Source of the DNA: RGIG6307 sp964424345
Lineage (GTDB): Bacteria; Bacillota; Clostridia; Lachnospirales; Lachnospiraceae
Length of the DNA: 26,987 bases
Direction of reading: 5' to 3'
Assembly: GCA_964424345.1 (NCBI GenBank)
Contig: CAYRIK010000024.1
Span: 1 to 26,987, forward strand
Shown here: positions 14,364 through 22,126 of the stretch, in pieces
How positions within the stretch are numbered: the stretch's first letter is position 1
Layout of the letters: each line of letters begins with the position of its first letter
Program-made: the position numbers and the translations under genes
Notes under the pieces: generated by a model
What the model was told of the DNA's origin: nothing
What the model saw: only the letters and a program-made list of their open reading frames with translations
The model's database searches: none

Positions 14364-15869
14364 TTATTTAAAAGATGCTTTAAATTCTGCGATTGCTTTC
14401 TTTAATGTTTCCTCTGTTTCTTCTGTAAGCACTTTTTCTGTTTTGATGCTTAAAGGAACTTCTGGATATTTTGTATTGATAAATTCATAAAATTCTGTTT
14501 CAAATCTTGTAATATCTTCTACAGCTACATCCAACAGATATCTTCTAGTTGCTACATATAAAATCATAATCTGATATTCTACTGGAAGTGGCTTGTACTG
14601 TGGCTGCTTTAAGACTTCCTTAATGCGTACACCTTGTGCAAGTCTTTCTGCTGTATCGGCATCTAAATCAGAACCAAACTGAGCAAATGCTGCAAGCTCA
14701 CGATACTGTGCAAGTTCTGTACGAATAGGGCCTGCGATTTTTTTCATAGCTTTAATCTGTGCAGAACCACCAACTCGAGATACAGATAAACCTGCATTTA
14801 CGGCTGGTCTGAAACCTGCATTAAACATTTCTGTCTCTAAATAAATCTGACCATCTGTAATAGAAATTACATTGGTTGGAATATATGCAGAAACGTCGCC
14901 TGCCTGTGTTTCAATAATTGGCAATGCAGTTAAAGAACCGCCGCCGTATTCTTCACTCATTCTTACTGCTCGTTCCAACAATCTGGAATGTAAATAAAAG
15001 ACATCACCAGGGAATGCTTCTCGTCCTGGTGGACGACGAAGGAGTAAGGAAAGTGTACGGTAAGCTGTCGCATGCTTACTAAGGTCATCATAAACAACCA
15101 ATACATCTTCTCCATTCTCCATCCATTCTTCTCCGATTGCACAACCGGAGTATGGTGCAATATACTGTAATGGTGCAAGGTCACTTGCTGTTGCTGCAAC
15201 AACAGTTGTATAGCTCATAGCACCAAATTCTTCTAATGTTTTTACAATGTTGGCAACTGTAGATGCCTTCTGACCGATTGCAACGTAAACACATTTTACG
15301 TTCTGGCCTTTCTGATTGATAATCGTGTCGATTGCGATTGCAGTCTTACCTGTCTGACGGTCTCCAACGATCAGCTCACGCTGTCCTCTTCCGATCGGTA
15401 CCATGGCATCGATTGCTTTAATACCAGTCTGTAATGGAGTATCTACAGATTTACGGGTAATAACGCCGCTGGCAACACGTTCTATCTTACGGGACTTTTG
15501 TGTCTGAATTGGACCTTTGCCATCGATTGGTTGACCAAGTGCATTTACAACACGACCCAGCATTTCATCACCAACTGGAACTTCTACAACGCGTCCTGTT
15601 GTCTTTACAGTGTCTCCTTCACTAACAGCTCCTGCGGAACTAAGCAATACTGCACCTACATTATCTTCTTCCAGATTCATGACCATGCCGTATACTTCGT
15701 TTGGAAACTCTAACAGCTCGCCCTGCATTGCGTTCTCAAGACCATATACTCGTACAATACCGTCAGCAACCTGAATAACTGTACCTACATCAGCCACATC
15801 CATATCTGCGGTATATCTCTTGATCTGGTCTTTAATCACTGAACTTATTTCTTCTGGTCTTAAATTCAT
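14364..15869 (-). CDS. atpA: ATP synthase alpha subunit
   Basis: The non-catalytic nucleotide-binding F1 subunit, 501 aa. Walker A GDRQTGKT is at 169-176; LLLRRPPGREAFPGDVFYLHSRLLER and the signature block GLSVSRVGGSAQIKAMK are intact. The ATG at 15869 has AAAGGATG upstream. It follows atpH by 30 nt. Confidence 0.98.
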   Translation of the reverse strand: MNLRPEEISSVIKDQIKRYTADMDVADVGTVIQVADGIVRVYGLENAMQGELLEFPNEVYGMVMNLEEDNVGAVLLSSAGAVSEGDTVKTTGRVVEVPVGDEMLGRVVNALGQPIDGKGPIQTQKSRKIERVASGVITRKSVDTPLQTGIKAIDAMVPIGRGQRELIVGDRQTGKTAIAIDTIINQKGQNVKCVYVAIGQKASTVANIVKTLEEFGAMSYTTVVAATASDLAPLQYIAPYSGCAIGEEWMENGEDVLVVYDDLSKHATAYRTLSLLLRRPPGREAFPGDVFYLHSRLLERAVRMSEEYGGGSLTALPIIETQAGDVSAYIPTNVISITDGQIYLETEMFNAGFRPAVNAGLSVSRVGGSAQIKAMKKIAGPIRTELAQYRELAAFAQFGSDLDADTAERLAQGVRIKEVLKQPQYKPLPVEYQIMILYVATRRYLLDVAVEDITRFETEFYEFINTKYPEVPLSIKTEKVLTEETEETLKKAIAEFKASFK

Positions 15870-15899
15870 TGATCTTACGCATCCTTTCTAAAACTTTTT

Positions 15900-16448
15900 C
15901 TATCCAAGCTGTATCTTTAACAGCTTCTTTTTTAAATCATTTAACTTTGTTTTTACACTCGTGTCTATAATACGATCTCCAATACGGATAATCATACCGC
16001 CTAAAATGTCTGGATCTACCCGATAATGCATTTCCATACTTTCGTAGGCAGTTGTATCTAACAGACGCTTTGTGATTTTTGCACAAGTTGCTTCGTCTAA
16101 TGCAACAGCTGTCGTCACAAAAGCAACTCCTATGTGCTTTACTTCTTTGACTCTGTCGATAAAATATGTCAATATATCATCCAGTTCTTTGTAACGATCT
16201 TTTTCTACGATAATGACCAAAAATCCTGTCATTTCTTTACTGATTCGTCCTGTAAAGACCTGTTCGATTACTTGAACCTTTTCATCTTTGGAAATTTTTG
16301 GATGAGCCATCAGTCTTCCAAAATCTGCATGTTCTTTTAAGATTTCCTGGACTGCTTTTGCCTCCTCAAACAGTTCGTCTAACATTCCCTCTTCTTGGGC
16401 AAGCTCAAACAACGCATTTCCATAGGTTTTCGAAATTAGCTTAGCCAT
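15900..16448 (-). CDS. atpH: ATP synthase delta subunit
   Basis: The peripheral-stalk subunit joining F1 to the b subunits (OSCP family), 182 aa. The N-terminal helical bundle starts ISKTYGNALFELAQEEG, and the C-terminal region has the family's ILGGMIIRIGDRIIDTSVKTKL. Its start overlaps the end of atpF by 13 nt, implying coupled translation; AGGTGAAG precedes the ATG. Confidence 0.96.
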   Translation of the reverse strand: MAKLISKTYGNALFELAQEEGMLDELFEEAKAVQEILKEHADFGRLMAHPKISKDEKVQVIEQVFTGRISKEMTGFLVIIVEKDRYKELDDILTYFIDRVKEVKHIGVAFVTTAVALDEATCAKITKRLLDTTAYESMEMHYRVDPDILGGMIIRIGDRIIDTSVKTKLNDLKKKLLKIQLG

Positions 16449-16993
16449 GTATCTTCACCTATTTCCTTTAATGTCTTATCGATCAGCTCAGCCTGAATAT
16501 CTGTATTGATATTCGCCTCTACAATTTTACCAGCCATAATAGATGCAAGCTCTATCATTTCTGTCTTAATTTCATCGGCTACTTTACTCTTTTCAAGCTC
16601 TGCTTCGACATTTGCTCTTTCTATGATACGACGAGCTTCTGCTTTTGCTTCCTGAATAATCTGAGTTTCACTTAATAATGCACGTTTTCTGGCTTCGCTT
16701 AATATTTCATCTGCTTCTTTGTCAATATTTGCAAGCTTTGCTTCATATTCCTGACGCAATGCTTTTGCTGTTTCTTCTGCCTTCTGTGCTTCGTCTAATT
16801 CCGTTTGAATTTTGTTTTTACGGTTTTGAAGCATCAGACGCACTGGATTGAACAGAAAGTAGCTCATGATGAAATACAATACAAATACAGCGATTAATGT
16901 CAGCACTGCATCATGTAAAAGCTGAAAATCCAGATCAAATAATCGTGGCTCCATCTCGGCTGTCAGAAGCAATAAATTTGCATTCATGTTCAT
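16436..16993 (-). CDS. atpF: ATP synthase b subunit
   Basis: The peripheral-stalk membrane subunit, 185 aa. One membrane helix (LLHDAVLTLIAVFVLYFIMSY, about 25-45) is followed by FNPVRLMLQNRKNKI and a long, heavily charged amphipathic helix that dimerises (to about 160). The ATG has GGAGG 12 nt upstream, slightly far; the in-frame ATG two codons later is farther still, so I keep the first. Confidence 0.95.
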   Translation of the reverse strand: MNMNANLLLLTAEMEPRLFDLDFQLLHDAVLTLIAVFVLYFIMSYFLFNPVRLMLQNRKNKIQTELDEAQKAEETAKALRQEYEAKLANIDKEADEILSEARKRALLSETQIIQEAKAEARRIIERANVEAELEKSKVADEIKTEMIELASIMAGKIVEANINTDIQAELIDKTLKEIGEDTWLS

Positions 16994-17038
16994 CTTACCG
17001 TATTGCCTCCTTCCTCATAATAATCATAAAATTTCTTA

Positions 17039-17293
17039 TTATGGTAATAAAGGCTTAACGAATAAGAGAAGCATAGCAATTAACAGACCATAAAGACCAG
17101 TTGTTTCGGCAACTGCCTGTCCAAGTAACATTGTAGACATGATATCACCCTTTGCACCTGGGTTACGACCTACTGCTGCAGCTGCATGACCTGCTGCAAT
17201 ACCCTGACCAATACCAGGTCCAATACCTGCGATAACAGCTAAACCTGCACCAATAGCAGAACAACCTAAAATAAAGTTTTCATTAAATTCCAT
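17039..17293 (-). CDS. atpE: ATP synthase c subunit, predicted Na+-binding
   Basis: The c-ring subunit, 84 aa from ATG 17293; the in-frame GTG at 17308 coincides with the ribosome site GGAGG and is rejected. Two membrane helices are joined by the polar loop RNPGAKGD. The ion site shows Gln30 (in GPGIGQG) and, in the second helix, Val61, Glu63, Thr64, Thr65 and Tyr68 (AVAETTGLYG). This is the full ligand pattern known from the Na+-binding c-ring of Ilyobacter tartaricus (Gln32, Val63, Glu65, Ser66, Thr67, Tyr70), with Thr for Ser at one position. H+-only c subunits usually lack this Gln plus E-S/T-T combination. Na+ coupling is therefore predicted, not proven. Confidence 0.95.
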   Translation of the reverse strand: MEFNENFILGCSAIGAGLAVIAGIGPGIGQGIAAGHAAAAVGRNPGAKGDIMSTMLLGQAVAETTGLYGLLIAMLLLFVKPLLP

Positions 17294-17329
17294 TTTCTTA
17301 TCCTCCACAAATCTAATTTCATTGATGGC

Positions 17330-18043
17330 TTACTTATCTCCGATTGCATCGGAAATATAAGTCATCGTCAGCATACAAAATACATATGTCTGAATTGCAC
17401 CTGAGAAAATATCAAAGTATACGTGTAAGATTGCCGGCCAGCCAATCGCAATGACAGACAACAACGCATATACCAATGCCAACATAACAGTACCGGATAA
17501 TACGTTTGCAAATAAACGCAGTGATAAAGAAATCGGTACTGCAAGGTCACCAATGATATTGATAGGTGCCCAAATCGGCCATGGATCACATAAGCCTTTG
17601 ATTACACCGCTTACCTTCTGATGTTTGAACTTATTAAAGTGAATAAGCACAAATGTCATTACACCAAGCGGCAGTGTAACGCCATAATCGGCAGTAGGTG
17701 GTCTTAAACCAACCAAACTGGAAAAGTTGCAAGTCAAAATAAATATAAAAACAGTGCTGATATAATTTGCAAATTTATATGCACTCTTTCCCATGCTGCT
17801 GCAAACCATGCCATCCAGCATTTCTACGATCATTTCTATTACATTCTGAAACTTTCCAGGAACCTCTGTAGCTTTTTTCATCTTGCGATTTGCCACCACT
17901 GCAAATACACTCAATGCCAATACTACAATCAGCAAGCAAATATGAGTAGTTGTAATCCATACTGTCTGTCCAAATATCTCGTAGGAAAACACACCATGTA
18001 TCATAAAGTCTACATCGGCTGACAGTAATATGCCCTGACCCAT
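17330..18043 (-). CDS. atpB: ATP synthase a subunit
   Basis: The stator half-channel subunit that passes ions to and from the c-ring, 237 aa with five or six membrane helices. The essential Arg is Arg176 in SLSLRLFANVLSG, and the C-terminal helix has GAIQTYVFCMLTMTYI. The N-terminus is short compared with proteobacterial AtpB, as usual in Clostridia. The ATG at 18043 has GAGGAGGTGAG upstream. It precedes atpE by 36 nt. Confidence 0.96.
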   Translation of the reverse strand: MGQGILLSADVDFMIHGVFSYEIFGQTVWITTTHICLLIVVLALSVFAVVANRKMKKATEVPGKFQNVIEMIVEMLDGMVCSSMGKSAYKFANYISTVFIFILTCNFSSLVGLRPPTADYGVTLPLGVMTFVLIHFNKFKHQKVSGVIKGLCDPWPIWAPINIIGDLAVPISLSLRLFANVLSGTVMLALVYALLSVIAIGWPAILHVYFDIFSGAIQTYVFCMLTMTYISDAIGDK

Positions 18044-18068
18044 ATTCTCACCTCCTCGTCTCTTTTAT

Positions 18069-18485
18069 TTAGTTTTCATTTTTCTTTTTGCTCTTACGCT
18101 CACCTATGAGATGCATAAGCGGCTGCAAATACGCACCTGCTTTGAGTGCGAAGATTCCAAAGACAGCTGACAATGGATTTACGATTTCTGTAATCATGAC
18201 AACGGCCATAACGATTACGATAAACAGATAACGTAATGTGCTGTAACCAGTCATTTTCTTACGTGCGTCATCCTCCTTCAAATCTAATGCTTTACCTAAG
18301 CTCCACCACATTTGGTAACCATAGACGATTGCAATCAGCACGCCAACCCACCAGCCAAGTGTTACTTTGATACTGGTGCTAAACAATAATACGATAAGCT
18401 GCCCAACCACACCATACAGCAACATACCATACACCATTTCTTTTAAAATCGATTTGTCATTTTTTTCTGTCAATCCTGGAAACAT
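18069..18485 (-). CDS. atpI: ATP synthase subunit I (AtpI-type)
   Basis: 138 aa from ATG 18485, which has GGGAGGAAAA upstream; the open frame extends further but that part overlaps atpZ in another frame. Four hydrophobic segments (MVYGMLLYGVVGQLIVLLF; LGWWVGVLIAIVYGYQMWW; YLFIVIVMAVVMIT; LSAVFGIFALKAGAYL) and a basic tail fit the ATP-synthase I family. Proteins of this type are thought to help c-ring assembly. It starts 28 nt inside the end of atpZ and is followed by atpB. Confidence 0.85.
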   Translation of the reverse strand: MFPGLTEKNDKSILKEMVYGMLLYGVVGQLIVLLFSTSIKVTLGWWVGVLIAIVYGYQMWWSLGKALDLKEDDARKKMTGYSTLRYLFIVIVMAVVMITEIVNPLSAVFGIFALKAGAYLQPLMHLIGERKSKKKNEN

Positions 18486-18717
18486 ATGGATTTTCCTCCC
18501 TCTCATCGCTCTCATAAATCTTACGGGCCATAATATAGATATTTCGAAAGCCCGCCAGTGCTCCCACAAAAAAGAGGATTATCATGATAAAACCTGTACC
18601 AAGCCATTCATCCAGAAAATAGCCTGCTGCAGAACACATAGCGATAGGAACTATCATGTTAATTCCAAATTGACTTATTGCGGTAAATGCCCGCATTACG
18701 GAAATGTTTTTTTTCAT
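18457..18717 (-). CDS. atpZ: AtpZ-type small membrane protein, first gene of the atp operon
   Basis: 86 aa with two membrane helices (INMIVPIAMCSAAGYFLDEWL and GFIMIILFFVGALAGFRNIYIMAR). The motif FTAISQFGINMIVPI and the Gly-rich second helix match the ATPase_gene1/AtpZ family, found at the head of atp operons and implicated in Mg2+/Ca2+ handling or synthase assembly. The ATG follows GGGTGAT. It overlaps atpI by 29 nt, and a near-consensus promoter lies directly upstream. Confidence 0.87.
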   Translation of the reverse strand: MKKNISVMRAFTAISQFGINMIVPIAMCSAAGYFLDEWLGTGFIMIILFFVGALAGFRNIYIMARKIYESDEREENPYVSRIDRKK

Positions 18718-18758
18718 ATATCAATCACCCTATTCTTAGCATGGAAACAACTGAGTAT

Positions 18759-18787
18759 ATTATACGAGTTTTATTTTGAGGTGTCCA
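18759..18787 (-). promoter_or_regulatory. atp operon promoter
   Basis: On the minus strand TGGACA (18787-18782), exactly 17 bp, then TATAAT (18764-18759). This is nearly consensus and suits a strongly expressed operon; the leader to atpZ is about 35 nt. Confidence 0.8.
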
Positions 18788-18923
18788 CATTTCTAAAAGA
18801 GTTTAGAAAAATTTCACAAGTATAATAGCACATTTTTTTCTACTAGAAAATATATAATTTTTGCCAAAAGTAATACCTTTTTTTGTTTATGTGTATGTTA
18901 CTTTTTTCTATGTTATTTTTCCA

Positions 18924-18952
18924 TTGACATATCTTTTTTTCCGAAGTATCAT
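18924..18952 (+). promoter_or_regulatory. Promoter of the GNAT acetyltransferase
   Basis: Perfect TTGACA (18924-18929), 17 bp, then TATCAT (18947-18952). The start would lie near 18959, about 27 nt before the ATG. The rest of the 268-bp gap from 18718 is A+T-rich, with a stray TATAAT at 18821 lacking a -35. Confidence 0.7.
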
Positions 18953-18985
18953 GTTCCCAAATGTTTTTAAAAAGGAATTTTTACT

Positions 18986-19561
18986 ATGAATAATACAATC
19001 ACAATCCGCCCTGCTGTCCTCTCTGATGCAGCATCTATTTTAAATATTTATGCTCCCTATATTTTAGAAACCGCTATTACATACGAATATGAAGTGCCAT
19101 CACTTGAGGAATTTAAACAGCGTATGCTGCACACATTACAGCGTTATCCTTATCTTGTTGCCGTTGATTCCAACGACAAAATTCTTGGCTATGCTTATGC
19201 TTCTGCCTTTATTACAAGAAGTGCCTGCGATTGGAGCGTAGAAACTTCTATTTATGTAGACAGACAACATCGAGGACTGCATATCGGTGCGAAACTTTAT
19301 GCAGCTTTAGAAGAAATATTAAAAGCACAGCATGTCGTAAACTGCTGTGCCTATATATGTGCTTCTTATGATGAAAGTATCTGTTTTCATAAAAAACATG
19401 GTTATGAAATTGTTGCCACCTTCCATAAATCAGGATTTAAACTCGGAGCATGGCACGATCTTGTATGTATGGAAAAAGCTCTGGATACACACAAGATGCC
19501 TCCAGAGCCTTTTATACCTTATCCAAATTTATCTTCTGAAAATACCTGCAAGACTGAATAA
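18986..19561 (+). CDS. GNAT N-acetyltransferase, phosphinothricin-acetyltransferase-like
   Basis: 191 aa. The N-terminus (ITIRPAVLSDAASILNIYAPYILETAITYEYEVPS) and the segment SACDWSVETSIYVDRQHRGLHIGAKLY are typical of the Pat/MnaT branch that acetylates phosphinothricin or methionine sulfoximine; the acetyl-CoA loop is RGLHIG at 96-101. The C-terminal GFKLGAWHDLVCMEK is also family-typical. The natural substrate in a gut Clostridium is unknown. AAGGAA precedes the ATG. Its last 33 bp overlap, tail to tail, the end of the metal-permease gene on the other strand, and I see no terminator between them. Confidence 0.87.
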   Translation: MNNTITIRPAVLSDAASILNIYAPYILETAITYEYEVPSLEEFKQRMLHTLQRYPYLVAVDSNDKILGYAYASAFITRSACDWSVETSIYVDRQHRGLHIGAKLYAALEEILKAQHVVNCCAYICASYDESICFHKKHGYEIVATFHKSGFKLGAWHDLVCMEKALDTHKMPPEPFIPYPNLSSENTCKTE

Positions 19562-20362
19562 TGCAAAAATCACAACATCTACTGCAACGATACTTGCACC
19601 TACTGGAGTAGAAGCCAAAATAGAAATTAACATTCCTACCGTTGTGCCAATTACTGCGATTACTGCAGAACATAAAGTTACTGCTCGAAAGCTCTTAAAC
19701 AGACGCATCGCAGACAATGCTGGGAAAATAATCAACGCAGATACGAGTAAAGAACCAACCAGTTCCATAGCAAGTACGATAACCAATGCTGTGATAATAG
19801 CAATCATATAATTGTATACTTTTGCACGAATACCTGTTGCTTCTGAAAAAGTTTCATCAAATGTAACTGCAAATATCTTGTTATAGAAAAATGCAAATAC
19901 AAAAATAACAAGAATAGACATCACGATACACACCCATACATCCGTGATTGTCAGTGTTAAAATAGAAGTTGCACCAAACAACGTGCTGCATACATCCGCA
20001 GATACATTTGTAGAGCCTGAAAACTTACTAAGTACAAGATAACCAAATGCAAGTGCTCCTACACTAATCATTGCGATAGATGCATCGCCCTTTATCATAG
20101 CATTGTTGCTTGCACCAAGCAGTAATACTGCTGCCAATACCGTAATCGGTATCATAACAATCAATTCATTGCTTACATGCAATATCGTAGCAACTGCCAA
20201 TGCGCCAAACGCCACATGGCTCAATCCATCTCCAATAAAAGAAAATCTCTTTAATACCAAAGACACACCCAGTAAGGAGGCACACAAAGCAACCAACACA
20301 CCTACAATCAATGCATACTGTACAAATGGATAGCTTAAATATGTTACTAATGTATCTATCAT
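19529..20362 (-). CDS. znuB: Metal ABC transporter permease (ABC-3 family)
   Basis: 277 aa with about eight hydrophobic helices. Family marks are LVLKRFSFIGDGLSHVAFG (about 37-55), FDETFSEATGI (the cytoplasmic loop that meets the ATPase) and LVGSLLVSALIIFPALSAM. Proteins of this family carry Zn2+ or Mn2+ inward. The start overlaps the end of the ATPase gene by 4 nt, so translation is coupled. Zinc is favoured because the partner binding protein has a His-rich loop, but the metal is inferred. Confidence 0.92.
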   Translation of the reverse strand: MIDTLVTYLSYPFVQYALIVGVLVALCASLLGVSLVLKRFSFIGDGLSHVAFGALAVATILHVSNELIVMIPITVLAAVLLLGASNNAMIKGDASIAMISVGALAFGYLVLSKFSGSTNVSADVCSTLFGATSILTLTITDVWVCIVMSILVIFVFAFFYNKIFAVTFDETFSEATGIRAKVYNYMIAIITALVIVLAMELVGSLLVSALIIFPALSAMRLFKSFRAVTLCSAVIAVIGTTVGMLISILASTPVGASIVAVDVVIFALFSLAGIFRR

Positions 20363-21084
20363 GCTTTCTCCTTTCCGGACAGCATTGCACTTGCTGCGTA
20401 AATCTGTCCAGCCGGACTCTTGATATAATCCTCTTTTTTACCAAAGAACAACGGTTTATTACTCAGATGAAGCACATGAGATGCATACGGAATCGCAGCC
20501 ATAATGTCATGAGATACCATAACAATTGTAATGCCATGTTTTTTGTTCAATTCATCAATTAATTCATACATCTCTGCTGTAGCCTTTGGATCCAGTCCTG
20601 CTACAGGTTCATCCAACAACAGCATCTTTCGTGTTGCACACAATGCTCGTGCCAAAAGAACTCTCTGCTGCTGACCACCAGATAATTCTCTATAACATTT
20701 CTTTGCAAGATGAGAAATACCAAGCTGTTCCATATTTTCTTGTGCAATCTGTTTTTCTGCCTTTGTATAAAAAGGTCTGAAACCACTTCTGTTCAAGCAG
20801 CCAGATATTACGATTTCCCATACAGATGCTGGAAAATCACGCTGTGTCAACGTCTGCTGCGGCAAATATCCAATTTCTGTCAGATGCAGATCATCTCCAA
20901 ATATAATCTCTCCTGCTAATGGCTTTGTCAATCCGAGCAGTGTCTTGATCAAAGTACTCTTTCCTGAGCCATTTTCTCCAAGAATACACAAATAATCGCC
21001 TTTTCCAACAGAAAATGTGACATCTTCTGCAACTGCACGTTTTTCATATCCCAAAGATAAGCTCTTGCATATAATCTGAGACAT
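20359..21084 (-). CDS. znuC: Metal ABC transporter ATP-binding protein
   Basis: 241 aa. Walker A GENGSGKST (36-44), Q-loop LPQQTL, ABC signature LSGGQQQ (134-140), Walker B LLLDEP (155-160) and the switch His in MVSHD are all intact, so it should be an active ATPase. The family is that of ZnuC/AdcC/MntB partners of ABC-3 permeases. It lies 34 nt after the binding-protein gene and overlaps the permease gene by 4 nt. Confidence 0.93.
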   Translation of the reverse strand: MSQIICKSLSLGYEKRAVAEDVTFSVGKGDYLCILGENGSGKSTLIKTLLGLTKPLAGEIIFGDDLHLTEIGYLPQQTLTQRDFPASVWEIVISGCLNRSGFRPFYTKAEKQIAQENMEQLGISHLAKKCYRELSGGQQQRVLLARALCATRKMLLLDEPVAGLDPKATAEMYELIDELNKKHGITIVMVSHDIMAAIPYASHVLHLSNKPLFFGKKEDYIKSPAGQIYAASAMLSGKEKA

Positions 21085-21118
21085 TCTAATTCCTTTCTAC
21101 TTTCGTATCGTTTATCCC

Positions 21119-22111
21119 TTATCCATTCAGTGCCTTTTTAAGCACTTCCATGTTGTCTTCCATAATTTCCAAGTAAGATACACCGCTTTCTACATCCTGC
21201 CATGAAACAGACTGGATAGAATTAAGTTCTAATATTTCCGTTTCCTTATACTTTGCTGTATCCAAAATGGTCTTTGCAATACTTCTGTCAGAACCGTCAA
21301 TAACCATGATATACGCACTTTCTAACACATCTACTTTGTCTGCCAGTGCAATGATTGTATCAAATCCTACTTCTATTTCTGCATTGCAGCCTGTGTATGC
21401 TGCATAATATTCTAAATCATAATCTGTTGTCATATAGCAAAATGGAAATCTGTCGCCAAAGATCAATGGTTCTTTCGCACTTTCCTGTACCATCTGAGCA
21501 TATGCTCCATCTAATGCTTGAAGCTGTGCTACATACTTTGCTGTATTTTCCTGAATCTCTTGTGCATGCTCAGGCAAAATCTCACAAAGGTGTTCTGAAA
21601 TAGATTCACACAAAAATTCTGCATTTTTCAAAGAAAGCCAAATATGTTCATCATAACTTTCTTCCTCTGCATGCTCCTGCTTTTCATCGTGATCATGTTC
21701 ATGATGATGTTCCTTACAAAGGATTCTTCCATCTTCTTCTAATACTTCACTCAAATTTAATGCCTTTTCTTCTAAGGCACTGTCTGCTTTCATCAGATCC
21801 ACAGCCCATGTATCTGACTCTCCGCCAATATATAAAAACAGATCCGCTTCTTTCATCTGTATCATATCCTGAGCACTTGGCTGGTAATTATGCACGTCTG
21901 CACTATTTTTTACCAAAAGTGTAAGTTCTGTCTCAGATAACGTATCACCTAACAGATTTTTCACCCAATCATACTGAGGAAATGTTGTACAAACAATACT
22001 TACTTTTTCTATATCTTCGCTTTCATCACGTGGTACATCCTGAGTACCGCAGCCAAAAAGTACTGCAGCACTCAGGCATAAAGCACCTATGCTTTTTATA
22101 ATTTTTTTCAC
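21119..22111 (-). CDS. znuA: Zinc/metal-binding lipoprotein of the ABC transporter
   Basis: 330 aa from GTG 22111, which has GGAGAG 4 nt upstream; the TTG at 22123 would lie at that ribosome site. The signal ends in lipobox LFGC with Cys21, so it is membrane-anchored outside. Cluster A-1 features are His74 (ADVHNYQ), a His/Asp/Glu-rich loop at about 135-150 (KEHHHEHDHDEKQEH), and His156 (DEHIWLS). Where ZnuA proteins normally carry the third His ligand (H-x-x-F-x-Y), this has GDRFPFCY with Asp220. The His-rich loop points to Zn2+. It follows the wall-hydrolase gene by 15 nt. Confidence 0.9.
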   Translation of the reverse strand: MKKIIKSIGALCLSAAVLFGCGTQDVPRDESEDIEKVSIVCTTFPQYDWVKNLLGDTLSETELTLLVKNSADVHNYQPSAQDMIQMKEADLFLYIGGESDTWAVDLMKADSALEEKALNLSEVLEEDGRILCKEHHHEHDHDEKQEHAEEESYDEHIWLSLKNAEFLCESISEHLCEILPEHAQEIQENTAKYVAQLQALDGAYAQMVQESAKEPLIFGDRFPFCYMTTDYDLEYYAAYTGCNAEIEVGFDTIIALADKVDVLESAYIMVIDGSDRSIAKTILDTAKYKETEILELNSIQSVSWQDVESGVSYLEIMEDNMEVLKKALNG

Positions 22112-22126
22112 AAAACTCTCCAATTA

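Noticed and set aside
17294..17308. GTG start for the c subunit
   Set aside because: That GTG is part of the GGAGG ribosome site of the ATG at 17293.
18486..18569. 28-residue N-terminal extension of atpI
   Set aside because: It overlaps atpZ out of frame, and ATG 18485 has an excellent ribosome site.
19347..19811. Plus-strand frame of 154 codons
   Set aside because: It is a shadow of the acetyltransferase and of the antisense permease.
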